The translations under genes and the position numbers were made by a program. From Paenibacillus typhae (GTDB taxonomy: Bacteria > Bacillota > Bacilli > Paenibacillales > Paenibacillaceae), in contig NZ_FNDX01000008.1 in assembly GCF_900099765.1 (NCBI RefSeq), positions 142,852 through 206,851 of the forward strand: a DNA stretch of 64,000 bases, read 5' to 3'. The notes under the pieces were generated by a model. The model was not told the DNA's origin. It was given only the letters and a program-made list of their open reading frames with translations, and did no database searches. Position 1 is the first letter of the stretch. Each line of letters begins with the position of its first letter. This document shows, in pieces, positions 62,732-64,000 of the stretch.

Positions 62732-63603
62732 TGTCTACGATGAAAGTGCTGGTTACCGGATCCGCAGGACAACTGGGCCAGGACCTTGTGCTGCTTCTCC
62801 AGAAGCAGGGACATGAGGTGCTCGGCTGCGACCGCCAGGAGATGGATATTACGAATCTGGAGCAGTGTAAGGAAATCATCGGCGGCTTTGGCCCCGATGC
62901 GGTAATCCACTGCGCTGCCCACACAGCGGTAGATGCGGCAGAGACTGATGTTGATGCAGCCTATCTGATCAATGCCACCGGGAGCCGGAATGTGGCGCTT
63001 GCCGCAGAACGGGCTGGTGCGAAGCTGGTGTACATCAGTACGGATTATGTTTTTGACGGGATGGGCACCAAGCCGTATCATGAGTACGATAATACCGATC
63101 CGCAGAGTATTTACGGCAAGTCCAAGCGGGCCGGGGAGATACTGGTTCAATCCCTGTCGTCGAAGTTCTTCATTGTCCGCACCTCCTGGGTATACGGCAA
63201 ATACGGCAATAACTTTGTCAAAACCATGCTGAAGCTCGGCCAGGAGAAACCGCTACTGCAGGTGGTCAATGACCAAAAGGGCTCCCCGACCTACACAGTG
63301 GACTTGGCCCGGTTCCTGCTGGAGCTGATTCAGACAGAGAACTATGGCGTGTACCACGCTTCTAACTCTGACGCTTGTACATGGTATGAATTCACACAGG
63401 CGATTTTCGCAGAAGCTGAAGATATTCTCGGGCTTAAGTTCACAGCAAGGCTTGAGCCTTGCGGGACGGAGCAGTTCCCGCGCCCGGCGCCGCGCCCGCG
63501 TTATTCTGTGATGGAGCACCTGTCCATCCGGACGAACAGGTTCGAAGACATCCGGCCTTGGCGTGAAGGGCTAAGAGATTTTTTGCTGGAGTTAAAGGAA
63601 TAG
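62731..63603 (+). CDS. rfbD: dTDP-4-dehydrorhamnose reductase
   Basis: RmlD reduces the 4-keto group with NAD(P)H to give dTDP-L-rhamnose. The ATG at 62731 (290 residues, MSTMKVLVTGSAGQLGQDL) is coupled to the rfbB stop; an upstream in-frame ATG at 62650 would overlap rfbB deeply and is not supported. GSAGQLG is the nucleotide-binding motif; STDYVFDG and YGKSKRAGE carry the catalytic Thr/Tyr/Lys set. It closes the rmlACBD order. No terminator is visible before the insertion sequence that follows. Confidence 0.94.
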   Translation: MSTMKVLVTGSAGQLGQDLVLLLQKQGHEVLGCDRQEMDITNLEQCKEIIGGFGPDAVIHCAAHTAVDAAETDVDAAYLINATGSRNVALAAERAGAKLVYISTDYVFDGMGTKPYHEYDNTDPQSIYGKSKRAGEILVQSLSSKFFIVRTSWVYGKYGNNFVKTMLKLGQEKPLLQVVNDQKGSPTYTVDLARFLLELIQTENYGVYHASNSDACTWYEFTQAIFAEAEDILGLKFTARLEPCGTEQFPRPAPRPRYSVMEHLSIRTNRFEDIRPWREGLRDFLLELKE

Positions 63604-63657
63604 CTTAAATGATAGAACGCTACTAAAATTATGTAAGAACCTCCCTAACCGGCGACT

Positions 63658-64000
63658 TGGTATTATCCCCTTCAAGTAGACACTCGTAAAAAACCTCATG
63701 TGTTAACATGAGGAAATGAGTGAACTTGGAGGGGATTTTTGTATGGCCAAAAAGGGACAAGTATTTCAATCGTACACAGAGGAATTCAAGACAGAGGCTA
63801 TTCAAGCCTATTTTACAGGAGGTGAGAGCTACAAGATTGTCTCCGACAGGTTGGGGATTGCGAACTGTACCCAGCTTAAAGTATGGGTAAAGAAATATCG
63901 GAATGGAGAGCCATTCGATACACGAAAAGGGGCAACCAGCCCTTTAAAAGGACGTCCACGTTCTACATTTTCCAGTATAGAAGAAGAACGAGATTACTTA
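63658..64000 (+). mobile_element. IS3-family insertion sequence, left end (runs off the window)
   Basis: The likely left terminal repeat starts TGGTATTATCCCC at 63658 and continues CTTCAAGTAGACACT, a pattern like IS3/IS150-group ends. A perfect 8-bp hairpin (CCTCATGT-GTTA-ACATGAGG, 63694-63713) precedes orfA. The exact tip cannot be fixed without the right end and target duplication. Confidence 0.6.
63743..64000 (+). CDS. IS3-family transposase OrfA, 3' end outside window
   Basis: This frame is open to the last base and encodes 86 residues starting MAKKGQVFQSYTEEFKTEAI. It has the HTH_Tnp pattern of IS3-group OrfA: YTEEFKTEAI, then a helix-turn-helix (YKIVSDRLGI, TQLKVWVKKY). Ribosome binding site GGAGGGG lies 6-7 bases before the ATG. 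OrfB, made by frameshifting in this family, would lie beyond the window. It has just inserted next to rfbD or marks a past boundary of the locus. Confidence 0.85.
   Translation, partial: MAKKGQVFQSYTEEFKTEAIQAYFTGGESYKIVSDRLGIANCTQLKVWVKKYRNGEPFDTRKGATSPLKGRPRSTFSSIEEERDYL

Noticed and set aside
63626..63660. Terminator of the rml operon
   Set aside because: No stem with a T-run could be found between rfbD and the insertion sequence.

Overview
The window comes from a Gram-positive firmicute, most likely Paenibacillus or a close relative (family Paenibacillaceae). The evidence is a moderately GC-rich backbone with AT-rich islands, strong GGAGG-type ribosome binding sites with many TTG and GTG starts, a split glycine decarboxylase (gcvPA/gcvPB), the order ftsE-ftsX-hydrolase-ctpB-minJ-like, and LnrJKLMN-like and SwrC-like exporters. 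The species call is inferred from gene content only. No rRNA, tRNA or CRISPR array was seen.

Layout. 1-7.4 kb: a type IV pilus operon (pilB cut by the window edge, pilT, pilC, an AT-rich pilin, a terminator, prepilin peptidase, a PilM-PilN fusion, pilO). 7.6-9.7 kb: a secreted IseA-like protein and a convergent VanW-domain protein. 10.0-16.0 kb: a cell-division and wall-remodelling cluster (ftsE, ftsX, a coiled-coil M23 peptidase, an S41 protease, a MinJ-like PDZ membrane protein). 16.1-21.5 kb: a two-component system divergent from a three-gene ABC exporter, laid out like the linearmycin-resistance system LnrJK/LnrLMN. 21.9-24.9 kb: an RND efflux pump. 24.9-28.6 kb: a second three-gene ABC exporter divergent from a GAF-LuxR regulator. 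28.8-33.7 kb: glycine cleavage genes gcvT-gcvPA-gcvPB behind a tandem glycine riboswitch, with gcvH divergent. 33.9-36.2 kb: an unknown membrane protein and the flagellar stator motA-motB. 36.4-41.9 kb: uvrB and uvrA, separated by about 600 bases of tandem duplications. 42.2-46.2 kb: a small membrane protein, a U32 peptidase-family protein and a GalU-type uridylyltransferase.

46.3-63.6 kb is a cell-surface polysaccharide locus. It holds an O-antigen-ligase-like protein with TPRs, an ABC-2 glycan exporter (Wzm/Wzt type with a C-terminal sugar-binding domain), a methyltransferase/glycosyltransferase giant, a GDP-mannose pyrophosphorylase, a polyprenyl-phosphate-sugar synthase-like GT2, two multi-spanning membrane proteins (one PIG-V-like), a membrane-anchored beta-rich protein, and the dTDP-L-rhamnose genes in the order rmlA-C-B-D. 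The order resembles S-layer glycan (slg) loci of Geobacillus and Paenibacillus. Base composition falls sharply from about 48.9 kb to 60.4 kb, which points to horizontal acquisition or cassette exchange. The window ends inside an IS3-family element directly after rmlD.

The features most worth a second look are the duplicated block between uvrB and uvrA, the AT-rich four-gene module at 55.7-60.3 kb that looks like an extracytoplasmic glycan-decoration system, an interspersed-repeat-like palindrome at 28.6 kb, the GAF-LuxR regulator without an AAA+ domain, and overlapping divergent uvrB/motA promoters with a candidate LexA site.
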